64,000 bases of DNA from Lichenicoccus sp965213775 (GCA_965213775.1 CBDCAC010000005.1:62001-126000), one strand, 5' to 3'. Positions 45,164-56,377 are shown, numbered from the stretch's first letter. A program made the numbers and translations. Notes: a model not told the origin generated them from the letters alone.

Positions 45164-45361
45164 GGCACGGAGTCATAGACGAGCCGGCGGGCTGTTGCAG
45201 CCCCTCCGCCCCCTCCCTAAAGTGCGGAGCCGGAGATCTCCCACGAGCTCCGAACCCTGGCGTCCGCGCCGACGCCACCACGCGGGGGATGACCGGTCGG
45301 CCGCATCGCCGGCCGTCCGCCCCGGCATCCCGGTTCATGCAACAGGCTGAAGGACCCCTTG

Positions 45362-46738
45362 ATGGCAGGCCCGCTCCACGGTGACGCAGTCGCTCCGCCT
45401 CCCGCACCGGGTGCCGCAGGACAGGCCTCCCGATCCTCCGGCCTGCGCGATCCCGCCGGGCTGACCGAGGCGCCCGGCCTCACCAGCCCGTTCGCGCGCT
45501 GGATCGACCGGCGCCTGCCGATCATCTCCGGCTTCCGGCGCGAGTACGTCGACTACCCGACGCCGCGCAACCTCAACTACCTGTGGAACTTCGGCGCGTT
45601 CGCGACCATCGCGCTGCTGGCGCTCACGCTGAGCGGCATCTTCCTGTCGATCAACTACACCGCGACCGGCGCCGCCGCCTTCGCCAGCGTGGAGGCGATC
45701 GACCGCCAGGTGAGCAGCGGCTGGATCATCCGCTCGATCCACATGGCGGGCGTCAGCCTGTTCTTCATGGCGCTCTACGTGCACACCTTCCGCTCGCTGT
45801 ACTACGGCTCCTACAAGGCGCCGCGCGAGCTGCTCTGGCTGACCGGGATGCTGCTGCTGGTGATGGTGATGGTCACCGCCTTCGCCGGCTACGTGCTGCC
45901 CTGGGGGCAGATGAGCTACTGGGGTGCCGTGGTGCTGACCAACGCGGTCTCCGCCGTGCCGGGCTTCGGCCACGGGCTGGCCACCTGGCTGCAGGGCGGC
46001 AGCGGGCTCGGCGACGCCGCCCTGCACCGCTTCTACGTGCTGCATTTCGTGCTCGGCTTCCTGATCATCGGCGCGGTCGTGCTGCACGTGGCGGCGCTGC
46101 ACGTGACCGGCTCGAGCAACCCGCTCGGCATCGAGGTGAAGGGCCCGCAGGACACGCTGCCGTTCCACCCGTACTACACCTCCAAGGACGGGCTCGGGCT
46201 GTGCGTGTTCCTGATCGCCTTCGCGCTGCTGGTGTTCTACCTGCCGGGCTGGCTGACCCAGACCGACAACTACGTCGAGGCGAACCCGTTCTCGACGCCG
46301 TCCGACATCATCCCGGAATGGTATCTCGCGCCGTTCTTCGCCATCCTGCGCGCGGTGCCGTCGCAGCTCGGCGGCGTGGTGCTCGCCGGCGGCTCGGTGC
46401 TGATGCTGTTCGCGGTGCCGTGGCTCGACACCTCCCCGGTGCGCAGCGCGCGCTTCCGGCCGATCTACCGCAAGCTGATGGTGCTGCTGGTGCTTGCCTT
46501 CCTGGTACTGCTGGTGGCCGGGCTGAACCGGCCGCAGGGGCTGTGGCTGGCGCTGTCGCGGCTGGCGACGCTGTACTGGTTCGCGCATTTCCTGGTGCTG
46601 ATGCCGCTGCTCGGCAGCGTCGAGCGGCCGCTGCCGCTGCCCGAGAGCATCGCCCGGCCGGTGCTGCCGAAGCACGCCACGCCCGGCGGCGGCTACCGCC
46701 CGGCACGCGCGGCCGCGACGGCGATGGAGCATCGCTGA
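45362..46738 (+). CDS. petB: Cytochrome bc1 complex cytochrome b
   Basis: Cytochrome b carries two haems and the quinol/quinone sites of the bc1 complex in the inner membrane. The 458-residue protein shows haem-ligand helices with His pairs (RSIHMAGVSLFFMALYVHTF and HRFYVLHFVLGFLIIGAVVL then HVAALH), and the Qo-site PEWY motif in IIPEWYLAPFFAILRAVPSQ. Eight helices fit. The N-terminal about 45 residues are an Ala/Pro-rich extension. ATG at 45362 is used; a TTG lies one codon upstream. Cytochrome c1 follows with a one-base overlap. The Rieske gene petA, usually the first gene of this operon, is not upstream. Confidence 0.96.
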   Translation: MAGPLHGDAVAPPPAPGAAGQASRSSGLRDPAGLTEAPGLTSPFARWIDRRLPIISGFRREYVDYPTPRNLNYLWNFGAFATIALLALTLSGIFLSINYTATGAAAFASVEAIDRQVSSGWIIRSIHMAGVSLFFMALYVHTFRSLYYGSYKAPRELLWLTGMLLLVMVMVTAFAGYVLPWGQMSYWGAVVLTNAVSAVPGFGHGLATWLQGGSGLGDAALHRFYVLHFVLGFLIIGAVVLHVAALHVTGSSNPLGIEVKGPQDTLPFHPYYTSKDGLGLCVFLIAFALLVFYLPGWLTQTDNYVEANPFSTPSDIIPEWYLAPFFAILRAVPSQLGGVVLAGGSVLMLFAVPWLDTSPVRSARFRPIYRKLMVLLVLAFLVLLVAGLNRPQGLWLALSRLATLYWFAHFLVLMPLLGSVERPLPLPESIARPVLPKHATPGGGYRPARAAATAMEHR

Positions 46739-47497
46739 TGCGCCGGCTGCCGCTCGCCGCCGCCTATCTCGCGACCTCGACCCTCGGCCTCGCCGCCGGC
46801 GCCCGGGCGCAGACCCTGCAGGCGCTGCCGATCCCCCATCAGGACTGGAGCTTCCAGGGCGCGTTCGGCAGCTTCGACCTGGCCAGCGCGCAGCGCGGCT
46901 ACGCGGTCTACAGCCAGGTCTGCGCCTCGTGCCACTCGATGAAGCAGGTCACCTACCGCGACCTGTCGGGGCTCGGGCTGAACGACGACCAGATCCAGGA
47001 CATCGCCGGCGGCCAGCCGGTGCCGGGCGGCACCGACGCACAGGGAAACGTGGTGCTGCGCGCCGCGACCCCGGACGATCATTTCCGCGCGCCGTACCCG
47101 AACGACGCCGCCGCGCGGGCGGCCAACAGCGGCGTCGCACCGCCCGACCAGTCGCGGCTGGCGATGACCATCCCCGGCGGCCCGAGCTTCATCCAGGCCT
47201 ACCTGACCGGCTTCCGCGACGCGCCGCCCGACGTCACGCTGGCCGCCGGCATGCACTACAACGACTACGTGCCCGGCAACTCGGTGGCGATGCCCGACGT
47301 GCTGGAGGACGCGCACGTCAAGTACGCGGACGGCACCAAGCCGACCAAGCTGCAGATGGCGCACGACGTCGCGACATACCTCGCCTGGACCGCGCAGCCG
47401 CACCTGGAGGAGCGAAGGCGCATGGGGGTGCGGGTGGTGATCTACCTGGTCGGGCTGCTCGGGCTGGTGTTCGTGGTCAAGCGCAAGGTCTGGGCCG

Positions 47498-47511
<14 letters not shown>
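46738..47511 (+). CDS. petC: Cytochrome c1
   Basis: Cytochrome c1 takes electrons from the Rieske protein and passes them to soluble cytochrome c. The 257-residue protein has a signal peptide (LAAAYLATSTLGLAAGARAQ), the haem c motif CASCH within VYSQVCASCHSMKQVTYRDL, the axial Met in GNSVAMPDVLEDAHVKYADG, and a C-terminal membrane anchor (VRVVIYLVGLLGLVFVVKRK). It is coupled to petB and overlaps the mtnP start by 14 bp. Confidence 0.95.
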
Positions 47512-48404
<893 letters not shown>

Positions 48405-48406
<2 letters not shown>

Positions 48407-48521
48407 GGCGAAGGGCTTTGCCCCTCGACCCCATCAAAGGCAAACCTTTGAAAACCTTGATTTAAGAAAACGGGGTTTGGGGTCGCCGGCCCCAACGGGT
48501 CAAGGGCAGAGCCCTTGCCCT
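48405..48521. repeat. Intergenic palindromic repeat, family A copy 4
   Basis: A full copy: AAGGCGAAGGGCTTTGCCCC, ATCAAAGGCAAACCTTTGAA, the AT-rich core AACCTTGATTTAAGAAAA, GGGGTCGCCGGCCCC and GGGTCAAGGGCAGAGCCCTT. The first two bases belong to the mtnP stop codon. It lies between the convergent mtnP and DUF3309 genes. Confidence 0.88.
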
Positions 48522-48541
48522 ATCCTATCCGATACGAACGG

Positions 48542-48697
48542 TCAGATCCGTCCCATCACCAGCAGGATGATCACGACGATCAGCACCAGTCCCAGTCCGC
48601 CCGACGGGAAGTAGCCCCAGCCGCCGCTATAGCCCCAGGTCGGCAGCGCGCCGACCAGCAGCAGGATCAGGATGACCAGCAGGATGGTTCCGAGCAT
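48542..48697 (-). CDS. Small membrane protein, DUF3309 family
   Basis: A 51-residue protein with two hydrophobic segments around an aromatic Gly-rich turn: MLGTILLVILILLLVGALPT, WGYSGGWGYFPSGGLG, LVLIVVIILLVMG. This matches the short DUF3309 family, common in alphaproteobacteria and of unknown function. The start is decided by the site CTGGGGGAG, which is 9 bases before this ATG but directly adjacent to an upstream in-frame ATG (48706). An EcfG-like promoter lies about 50 bp upstream, suggesting general stress control. Confidence 0.85.
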   Translation of the reverse strand: MLGTILLVILILLLVGALPTWGYSGGWGYFPSGGLGLVLIVVIILLVMGRI

Positions 48698-48744
48698 GCG
48701 ACGCATCTCCCCCAGGGTTGACTGCCGGATCGGCTGCCGAACCT

Positions 48745-48769
48745 AACGATAACGGCAACGACCGGTTCA
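48745..48769 (-). promoter_or_regulatory. EcfG-like promoter for the DUF3309 gene
   Basis: On the minus strand the sequence reads TGAAC, 16 bases, CGTT, against the EcfG consensus GGAAC-N16/17-CGTT. Only the first base differs. It lies about 50 bp before the DUF3309 ATG, a normal promoter distance. Confidence 0.55.
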
Positions 48770-48807
48770 TGTCCGGGCTCGGGGAAATTGCCGCGGGGTT
48801 GGGCGGC

Positions 48808-49470
48808 TCAGAGATGATGCTGCAGGAAGCTCAGGCTGCGCTCCTGGGCGAGGGCCGCGGAGCGCGCCTCGTAGCTGCCGCGCTCGGAGCAGCCGAAGCC
48901 GTGTCCCGCACCCTCGTAGACGAACACCTCCACGCCCGGCTGTGCGGCGCGTATCGCCTCGATGTCCGACAGCGGGATGTGGTCGTCCTCGGCCCCGAAA
49001 TGCAGTTGCACCGGGCAGTTCGGCGTCGCGTCCTTGGTCGCCGCGATGCCGCCGCCGTACCAGCCGACCGCCACCTTGAAGCGATGGGTGCGGGTCGCCG
49101 ACGCCCAGGCCATGGTGCCGCCCCAGCAATAGCCGATGATGCCGACCGTCTCGCGCCCGAGCGCCTCGGCGGCGGCGAGGATGTCGGCGAGCGTGTCCTC
49201 GGGCTTGATCTTCTGGGCGACCGCCCTGCCGCGCTGCATGTTCGCGCCCTCGTAGCCCATCTCGACGCCGCGCTCGGCGCGGTCGAACAGCGCCGGCGCC
49301 ACGACGTGATAGCCGGCGTCGGCGAAGCCGTCGCACACGGTGCGGATATGGTGGTTCACCCCGAAGATCTCCTGGACCACCACCAGCGCGCGCGGGCTGT
49401 CGGGCAGGCCGGCCTCGTAGCCCGACAGGCCGTGGCCGTCGGTCGCGGTGAGGGTGATGATCTTGCCCAT
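48808..49470 (-). CDS. Dienelactone hydrolase family protein
   Basis: A 220-residue alpha/beta hydrolase. The catalytic triad of dienelactone hydrolases is visible: Cys in IIGYCWGGTMAW, Asp in FGAEDDHIP, and His in YEGAGHGFGCSERG. The N-terminal VVVQEIFGVNHHIRTVCDGF is diagnostic. The classical enzyme opens dienelactone in chloroaromatic degradation, but most genomic members have other, unknown substrates. It starts at ATG after AAGGACGAGC, 40 bp from the divergent DUF4169 gene. Confidence 0.92.
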   Translation of the reverse strand: MGKIITLTATDGHGLSGYEAGLPDSPRALVVVQEIFGVNHHIRTVCDGFADAGYHVVAPALFDRAERGVEMGYEGANMQRGRAVAQKIKPEDTLADILAAAEALGRETVGIIGYCWGGTMAWASATRTHRFKVAVGWYGGGIAATKDATPNCPVQLHFGAEDDHIPLSDIEAIRAAQPGVEVFVYEGAGHGFGCSERGSYEARSAALAQERSLSFLQHHL

Positions 49471-49510
49471 GCTGCTCGTCCTTGGAAGCCGAATAGGGCA
49501 GGATGAGGCT

Positions 49511-49705
49511 ATGGACGAGATCGTCAACCTTAACCGCGCCAAGAAACGCCGTGCCCGCGCCCGGGAAGTGGCGCTGGCCGAGGAGAACCGCGTCCGCTTC
49601 GGCCGCACCGGGCCCGCCAAGCTGAACGACCGGCGCGCGGAGGCGGCGCGGCGCGCGCTGCTGGACGGGGTGCGACGCGAGGACGCGCCGGAACGGCAGG
49701 ACTAG
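49511..49705 (+). CDS. DUF4169 family protein
   Basis: A 64-residue, very basic protein. EIVNLNRAKKRRARAREVAL and AEENRVRFGRTGPAK match DUF4169, a short alphaproteobacterial family of unknown function. A GATGAGG site precedes the ATG. It converges closely on the usg gene (10 bp apart). Confidence 0.88.
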   Translation: MDEIVNLNRAKKRRARAREVALAEENRVRFGRTGPAKLNDRRAEAARRALLDGVRREDAPERQD

Positions 49706-49715
49706 CCGGCGCCCG

Positions 49716-49976
49716 CTACTGCAGCGTCAGCACCGCGCTCGGGGCGCGGATCGCGGGCGGCCGGATCAGGGTCATCGAGCCGACGCGGACGGAGTGCAGC
49801 CTGCCCTCGATCTCCCTGCGCCAGAAATCGAGGAACTTGTGCAGCGTCGGATAGGCCGGGGCGATGTCGAGCTCCTGCCAGATATAGGACTGCAGCATCG
49901 CCGGATGGTCGGGCAGGTGGTAGAGGATCTCCGCCGTGGTCAGGCGGTAATCCTTGAGCTGCAGCGACAAGGTCAT
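49716..49976 (-). CDS. usg: Usg family protein
   Basis: An 86-residue protein. It reads LQLKDYRLTTAEILYHLPDH, AMLQSYIWQELDIAPAYPTL and FLDFWRREIEGRLHSVRVGS, the pattern of Usg, a small protein found next to trp genes in some alphaproteobacteria. The function is unknown. The ATG at MTLSLQLKD is preferred over an upstream ATG because the family starts there. Confidence 0.88.
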   Translation of the reverse strand: MTLSLQLKDYRLTTAEILYHLPDHPAMLQSYIWQELDIAPAYPTLHKFLDFWRREIEGRLHSVRVGSMTLIRPPAIRAPSAVLTLQ

Positions 49977-50074
49977 GAGCGTCTCCGAGGGGATCGCGAA
50001 GCTTTCGTGACAATGGCCGATCCTGACCGGTTCCACCCGGCTTTCGCAACAAGAAATCCCGTTCGATCAGATGC

Positions 50075-50101
50075 TTGGCACTCGAGCGGCAGGAGTGCTG
50101 C
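50075..50101. promoter_or_regulatory. CIRCE element 1 upstream of groES
   Basis: TTGGCACTC, nine bases, GAGTGCTGC. The CIRCE consensus is TTAGCACTC-N9-GAGTGCTAA, bound by the HrcA repressor. Sixteen of 18 bases match. It ends 7 bp upstream of a good -35 box (50109). Confidence 0.85.
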
Positions 50102-50108
50102 CGGGCGC

Positions 50109-50137
50109 TTGACTATGCCGCCGGCCGGGCCTAAACC
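50109..50137 (+). promoter_or_regulatory. Promoter of groES-groEL
   Basis: TTGACT (50109-50114), a 17-bp spacer and TAAACC (50132-50137) form a sigma-70-type promoter with a strong -35. It lies exactly between the two CIRCE elements, so transcription would start near 50144 and enter the second operator. A heat-shock sigma factor could also read this site. Confidence 0.6.
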
Positions 50138-50152
50138 GCCACTCCGGCAACC

Positions 50153-50179
50153 CTGGCACTCGGTGCCTCGGAGTGCCAG
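50153..50179. promoter_or_regulatory. CIRCE element 2 in the groES leader
   Basis: CTGGCACTC, nine bases (GGTGCCTCG), GAGTGCCAG is a perfect 9-bp inverted repeat with the CIRCE spacing and core GCACTC/GAGTGC. It falls in the likely 5' leader, where HrcA binding would block elongation. Confidence 0.8.
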
Positions 50180-50235
50180 CAACCGGCGGCGTCGCTTACG
50201 GCAAGGGCGTCGCCTCGATCGAGGAGCGATCCGAA

Positions 50236-50535
50236 ATGGCGAGTTTCCGTCCCCTGCATGACCGGGTCGTGGTCCGCCGGCTGACCGGCGAAGAGAAGAC
50301 CGCGGGCGGCATCATCATTCCAGACACCGCCAAGGAGAAGCCGATGGAGGGCGAGATCATCTCCGTCGGCATCGGCGCCCGCAACGAGCAGGGCCAGATC
50401 GTGGCGCTGGACGTCAAGGCCGGCGACCGCGTGCTGTTCGGCAAGTGGTCCGGCACCGAGGTCAAGATCGACGGCGAGGAGCTGCTGATCATGAAGGAGA
50501 GCGACATCATGGGCGTCATCGAGAAGGCCGCCTGA
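50236..50535 (+). CDS. groS: Co-chaperonin GroES
   Basis: The heptameric lid of the GroEL chamber. The 99-residue protein reads FRPLHDRVVVRRLTGEEKTA and GGIIIPDTAKEKPMEGEIIS (mobile loop and core), DRVLFGKWSGTEVKIDGEEL, and ends in SDIMGVIEKAA. The length is normal. The site GAGGAGCGATCC precedes the ATG. groEL follows 47 bp downstream. HrcA control is indicated by two upstream CIRCE elements. Confidence 0.98.
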   Translation: MASFRPLHDRVVVRRLTGEEKTAGGIIIPDTAKEKPMEGEIISVGIGARNEQGQIVALDVKAGDRVLFGKWSGTEVKIDGEELLIMKESDIMGVIEKAA

Positions 50536-50582
50536 TCCCGCATCCCCGATAGCGGTTCCGAAACAATCAAGGAGAAGCAGAT

Positions 50583-52220
<1,638 letters not shown>

Positions 52221-52256
52221 TCCGGCCCGTCATCGACCCGTCAGCGTCTCGGAGGA

Positions 52257-52277
52257 GGGCGGCCCGCAGGGGCCGCC
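52257..52277 (+). terminator. Terminator after groEL
   Basis: GGGCGGCCC, a three-base loop, GGGCCGCCC forms a perfect 9-bp GC stem 37 bp after the groEL stop, followed by a short T-containing stretch (TACTTCGTT). This is a plausible intrinsic terminator for the groES-groEL transcript. Confidence 0.7.
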
Positions 52278-52447
52278 CTACTTCGTTGATGCCCATCCGA
52301 TTTGGATGCACCGATCATGCAGTCGTGATTGACACCGCCGAGGTTTTCTGAGCCCATTACGAAACGTTAACTGGGGTTCCGAACCGGGCCCGCGGGATGG
52401 AGAAGCCCAGGCGCGGTGTCCGGGCGGGATGGGGAGTTGCACGGTCA

Positions 52448-52651
52448 ATGGCAATCGGCACCGTGAAGTGGTTCAACACCACGAAGGGCTTCGGCTTCAT
52501 CATGCCCTCGGACGGCGGCAAGGACGTGTTCGTCCACATCACCGCGGTGCAGGCCGCCGGCCTGCGCGGCCTCAACGAGGGGCAGAAGGTCACCTACGAG
52601 ATCGCGATGGAGCGCGGCAAGGCAGCCGCCACCAACCTCAAGCCCGCCTAG
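52448..52651 (+). CDS. Cold-shock protein (CspA family)
   Basis: A 67-residue single cold-shock domain, an RNA chaperone. MAIGTVKWFNTTKGFGFIMP contains RNP-1 (KGFGFI), and VFVHITAV is RNP-2. The length is normal. The start at MAIGTVKW matches the family; an upstream ATG would add 17 unrelated residues. The upstream region contains TTGACA at 52329 and a leader of roughly 90 bases, which is usual for temperature-controlled csp genes. A family-A repeat follows 34 bp after the stop. Confidence 0.96.
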   Translation: MAIGTVKWFNTTKGFGFIMPSDGGKDVFVHITAVQAAGLRGLNEGQKVTYEIAMERGKAAATNLKPA

Positions 52652-52685
52652 CACGCCGCTGACTTAGAAGGTTACGGAACGACGG

Positions 52686-52803
52686 GAAGGCAAGGGGCTT
52701 TGCCCCTTGACCCCATCAAAGGCAAGCCTTTGAAGACCTTGATTTAGAAGATGGGGTTTGGGGCCTGCGGCCCCAACGGGTCAAGGGCAGAGCCCTTGCC
52801 TTG
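52686..52803. repeat. Intergenic palindromic repeat, family A copy 5
   Basis: The best-preserved copy: AAGGCAAGGGGCTTTGCCCC, ATCAAAGGCAAGCCTTTGAA, core GACCTTGATTTAGAAGAT, GGGGCCTGCGGCCCC, then GGGTCAAGGGCAGAGCCCTT. It lies between the convergent cspA and stress-protein genes. Confidence 0.9.
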
Positions 52804-52857
52804 GTTTCTCAGCAGCCCGCCTAGCGCGCCCTCACTGCCCCGAATCCTGACTGGCGC

Positions 52858-53415
52858 TCAGGTACCCCAGGTGCCGGCGCCGTGCCGCTCGACGGTCTCG
52901 ACGGCACTCGCACCCTGCTCGCGCAGGATCGCGGTCGCGAGCTTCTCCTTCTCGTCGTCGCGCACCAGGGCGGAGAGCATCAGGGTGCCCTTGGCGCCCT
53001 GCGCGTCGTGCGCCGCCTCGCGGGTGTTGGCCGCCCCCTGGAAGCCCATCTGGGTCACGCCGCCGGCGCCGGCGGCCGCCGCCACCGCCGCCGCCGCCAC
53101 CGGCAGCATGGCACCCCCGGTCGCGACCGAGGCCACCGTGCCGCCGATCAGCGCGCCGGCGATGCCGATCGTGCTCGTCATCATCGTGCGCACCTGTCGG
53201 GTGTCGTGCTCGTCGGCCGGGTTCTCGGTCGCCACCGGATCGGCCGCATTGCCGCGTGCATCGGGCAGGCTGAGGTCGCCGCGGTCGAAGCCGGCGCTCA
53301 GCAGCGCGTAGGTCGCCTGCTGCAGCGCGCCCTCGTCGGGCAGCAATCCCTGCACCTCTCGCACCGTGCCGCCGAGGATCGGGATGGTGGTGGGATCTTG
53401 GCCGGCGTCGCTCAT
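52858..53415 (-). CDS. Glycine-zipper stress-type protein of unknown function
   Basis: A 185-residue protein with no clear named family. The N-terminal part (YALLSAGFDRGDLSLPDARG) resembles the general-stress-protein-17M-like module. The middle (about 80-125) is a Gly/Ala-rich hydrophobic stretch (STIGIAGALIGGTVASVATG, AVAAAAGAGGV) like glycine-zipper membrane segments. The C-terminal part (LMLSALVRDDEKEKLATAIL) is a second small alpha/beta unit. It likely belongs to the general stress response; an EcfG-like motif lies about 35 bp upstream. The ATG at MSDAGQDP follows AAGGAAC. Confidence 0.6.
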   Translation of the reverse strand: MSDAGQDPTTIPILGGTVREVQGLLPDEGALQQATYALLSAGFDRGDLSLPDARGNAADPVATENPADEHDTRQVRTMMTSTIGIAGALIGGTVASVATGGAMLPVAAAAVAAAAGAGGVTQMGFQGAANTREAAHDAQGAKGTLMLSALVRDDEKEKLATAILREQGASAVETVERHGAGTWGT

Positions 53416-53447
53416 CGCTGGGTTCCTTGGCTTCGCTCTGACCACCG

Positions 53448-53472
53448 AACGCCGCGCCGCCGTCTTAGTTGA
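53448..53472 (-). promoter_or_regulatory. Weak EcfG-like motif
   Basis: On the minus strand TCAAC, 16 bases, CGTT. Three of the five -35 bases and all four -10 bases match the EcfG consensus, with correct spacing and position in the 61-bp gap before the stress-type gene. The -35 is weaker than in the other two cases. Confidence 0.35.
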
Positions 53473-53476
53473 CGCC

Positions 53477-56377
53477 TCAGGGCGGCGACAGGAACCGCGC
53501 GGTCTGCGCCACCGCCTCGGCGAGCCCGGTGCGCCTCGCCTGCACGCCGTCGGGCAGGCCGCAGAGCAGCCGGCTCGGCGCGCGGCGGTCGAGCAGCACG
53601 AACACGCCGGTGTCGGTCGCGGTGCGGATCAGCCGCCCGAACGCCTGGCGCAGGCGCAGCCGGGCGATGCGGTCGTCGTACAGCGTCGGCGCGCCGCCGG
53701 AGAGGTGGATGCGCCGCTCGCGGTGCAGGATGTCGGGACGCGGCCAGGGCACGCGCTCGAACACCACCAGGCGCAGCGCCCGGCCGGGCACGTCGACGCC
53801 GTCGCGCATCGCGTCGGTGCCGAGCAGGCAGGAATCGATCTCGGTGCGGAACACGTCCACCAGGGTCGCATTGTCCATCGCATCGACGTGCTGCGCGAAC
53901 AGCGGGATGCCGGCCCGCTCCAGCGGTTCCGCCAGCCGCTGCTGCACCTGTCGCAGCCGGCTGATCGCGGTGAACAGCCCCAGCCCGCCGCCGCCGGCGG
54001 CCAGGAACAGGGCGCGGTAGGCGCCGGCGAGCTGCTCGGGATCGTCGTGGGCGACATCGCCCACGATGAAGGCGCGGGTCTGCCGGGCATAGTCGAACGG
54101 GCTGGCGAGCGAGGCGCGCGTCGCCGGCGAGGGCAGGTGCACGGCACCGGTGCGCGCCTCCGCCGCCTCCCAGGCGGCGCGCGCGTCGGCGCCGCTCTCG
54201 TCGCGCAGCGTCGCCGAGGTGATCAGGATGCCGTGCGCGGGCGCCGCCAGGGCGTGCGCGAACGGGATCGTCGGGTCGAGCCAGTGCCGGTGCAGCCCGA
54301 CATCGCGGTCCGCGGCCGCGGTCCCGGGACGCCGCTGCAGACGCAGGAACATCACGTGGCTCGGCGTGCGGTCCGCCGCCGGCGGCTCCGGCAGCGCGCG
54401 CAGCATCTGGATCCAGCCCTCCAGCCGGCTGACCGCGCGACGCTGGATCACCCGGCACATCGCCTCGATGCGTCCGCGGGCCGCTGAATCCAGGCTGTCG
54501 GCCTCCTCCTCCAGCCGTGCGGCGAGCCGGCCCACCAGCGTGCGCAGCGGCTCGACGATCCGCAGCAGCGCCCGCTCCAGCGCCGCCGCCGCCAGCGCCA
54601 GCCCTGCCTCGACCGGATGCAGGTCGCACTCTCCCGCCTCGCCGCGGGCCCGCATGCGCGCCAGCACCTGCCGTCGCAGCAGCGCCAGCAGCGCCTCGGT
54701 CGGATTGGCGAGCGCCGGCGCGGCGGGGGCCGGCGGGACGGTCGCCAGCGGCAGCTCGGCGTCGGTCAGCCGCGCCGACCAGCCGGGGGCGGGCAGCGCG
54801 TGCGCGGCCAGCAGGGCGGCCTGCATCGGCGTCTCCAGCTCCGCCTGCCCCGCCACCAGCTCGTCGAGCCGGCGCCGCAGGCCGCGGGCGCGCGACCGGC
54901 CGCCCTCGGCGCCGAGCAGCCAGCGACGCAGCTCGGCCGCCTCGACCCCGGACAGCTCGGCGGAGAAGGCGCTGTCGGCGGCTTCCGGCAGGTGGTGGCC
55001 CTCGTCGAACACGTAGCGGGTCGGCACCTGGTCCTCGTCCGCGCCGCCGCCCGACATCGTGTGGTAGGCGGCCTGGGTCAGCACCAGGGCGTGGTTCGCC
55101 ACCACCAGGTCGGCCTCGCGCGCGCGCCGTATGCCGTGCTCGATGTAGCAGCGCTGGTAGTGGCCGCAGGCGCCGTGGATGCACTCGCCGCGGCGGTCGG
55201 CGAGCCCCGAGACGGTGGCGTGGCCGAAGATCTCGGCGAACCAGCCGGGCAGGTCGCCGCCCAGCACGTCGCCGTCCGAGGTGGCGGCGGCCCAGCGCGC
55301 CAGCAGCGCCAGCGGGATCAGCGCGCTGCCGCCGCGGCTGGCGCGGCCGGTTTCGGCCTGGACGACGGCATCCTCCAGGTTGAGCAGGCAGAGATAGTTC
55401 TCCCGGCCCTTGCGCAGCACCACCCGGCGGCGGCGCTGCGCCGGATCGGGATGCAGCCGCCTCAGCTCGGTCTCGATCTGGCGCTGCAGGTGCCTGGTGT
55501 AGGTGCTGATCCACACCGTGCCGCCATTGCGCTCCGCCCACAGGCTCGCCGGCGCGATGTAGCCCAGCGTCTTGCCGGTGCCGGTGCCGGCCTCAGCCAG
55601 CACCAGGCGCGGGTCGCCGCGCGCCGGCCGAACCCGGAACGCGCCGCTGGCGGCGTCGGCGTAGTCGGCCTGCCCGGCACGCTGCTCGGCGTCGGGACCG
55701 AGCAGCCGGCCCAGCCGCGCGCGCGCCTCCTGCGGCGTGACCTCCAGGCTGCCGGGCGGCGGACGCGGCGCGCTCTCCTCCCATCGCGGCAGCCGGCGCC
55801 ACACCCGCAGCGCCTGCGCCGGCTGCATCGCCTCCGGCGGCAGCAGGCCGCCCGCCTCCGGCGCCAGCCCGAGGGCGGCGCACAGCGACGGCCCCCAGCT
55901 CCATCCGGCGCCGAGTGCGAGCATCGCCAGCGCCGGCATGTCGGCACCCGAGGGCGTGCGCAGCAGGCCGGCGGCGCGCTGCAGCAGCAGGCCGGCGAGC
56001 TCCGGCAGCAGGGCAGCGTCGGCGCGGCCGATCTCGGCCTCCGACAGGTCGAGCGCCAGCGCCAGGCCGCGCGGGGTGGGTGCGGCCGCACGCGCGGGCA
56101 GCACGAAGGCGAACAGCTCCAGCAGGTCGAGGACCGGCAGGGTGGGCGCGCCGAGCCGCCGCCGCGTCGAGGGCGCGTGCACCACCAGCGGCGGCGCCAT
56201 GTCGCGCAGCAGCGCCGCGGCCTGCGGCGGCGCCAGTTCCAGCAGCTCGCCGTCCGGGGTCAGCAGCGAGACCAGGCCGTGCCCGGCCACGAGCGCGGGC
56301 GGCATCAGGTCCGAGGATATCGAGGAGTCGCGACCGGCGAGGGCGGTGGCGTCCGGCGTCGCTCGCGGATCAGGCAT
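53477..56377 (-). CDS. DinG-type ATP-dependent DNA helicase
   Basis: A protein of about 966 residues. It is a superfamily 2, XPD/DinG-like 5'-3' helicase. Walker A is LAEAGTGTGKTLGYIAPASL, and Walker B reads YVFDEGHHLPEAADSAFSAE (DEGH in place of DEAH). Four Cys between them (YLCLL, GECIHGAC, QRCYIEHG) fit the iron-sulfur cluster of this group. Motifs V-VI appear late (DGVDVPGRALRLVVFERVPW and RLRQAFGRLIRT). The N-terminal 250 residues are a poorly conserved extension. The ATG at 56377 is chosen; an ATG at 56422 is possible but nearly abuts lysS. It removes obstacles such as R-loops in related bacteria. Confidence 0.93.
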   Translation of the reverse strand: MPDPRATPDATALAGRDSSISSDLMPPALVAGHGLVSLLTPDGELLELAPPQAAALLRDMAPPLVVHAPSTRRRLGAPTLPVLDLLELFAFVLPARAAAPTPRGLALALDLSEAEIGRADAALLPELAGLLLQRAAGLLRTPSGADMPALAMLALGAGWSWGPSLCAALGLAPEAGGLLPPEAMQPAQALRVWRRLPRWEESAPRPPPGSLEVTPQEARARLGRLLGPDAEQRAGQADYADAASGAFRVRPARGDPRLVLAEAGTGTGKTLGYIAPASLWAERNGGTVWISTYTRHLQRQIETELRRLHPDPAQRRRRVVLRKGRENYLCLLNLEDAVVQAETGRASRGGSALIPLALLARWAAATSDGDVLGGDLPGWFAEIFGHATVSGLADRRGECIHGACGHYQRCYIEHGIRRAREADLVVANHALVLTQAAYHTMSGGGADEDQVPTRYVFDEGHHLPEAADSAFSAELSGVEAAELRRWLLGAEGGRSRARGLRRRLDELVAGQAELETPMQAALLAAHALPAPGWSARLTDAELPLATVPPAPAAPALANPTEALLALLRRQVLARMRARGEAGECDLHPVEAGLALAAAALERALLRIVEPLRTLVGRLAARLEEEADSLDSAARGRIEAMCRVIQRRAVSRLEGWIQMLRALPEPPAADRTPSHVMFLRLQRRPGTAAADRDVGLHRHWLDPTIPFAHALAAPAHGILITSATLRDESGADARAAWEAAEARTGAVHLPSPATRASLASPFDYARQTRAFIVGDVAHDDPEQLAGAYRALFLAAGGGGLGLFTAISRLRQVQQRLAEPLERAGIPLFAQHVDAMDNATLVDVFRTEIDSCLLGTDAMRDGVDVPGRALRLVVFERVPWPRPDILHRERRIHLSGGAPTLYDDRIARLRLRQAFGRLIRTATDTGVFVLLDRRAPSRLLCGLPDGVQARRTGLAEAVAQTARFLSPP

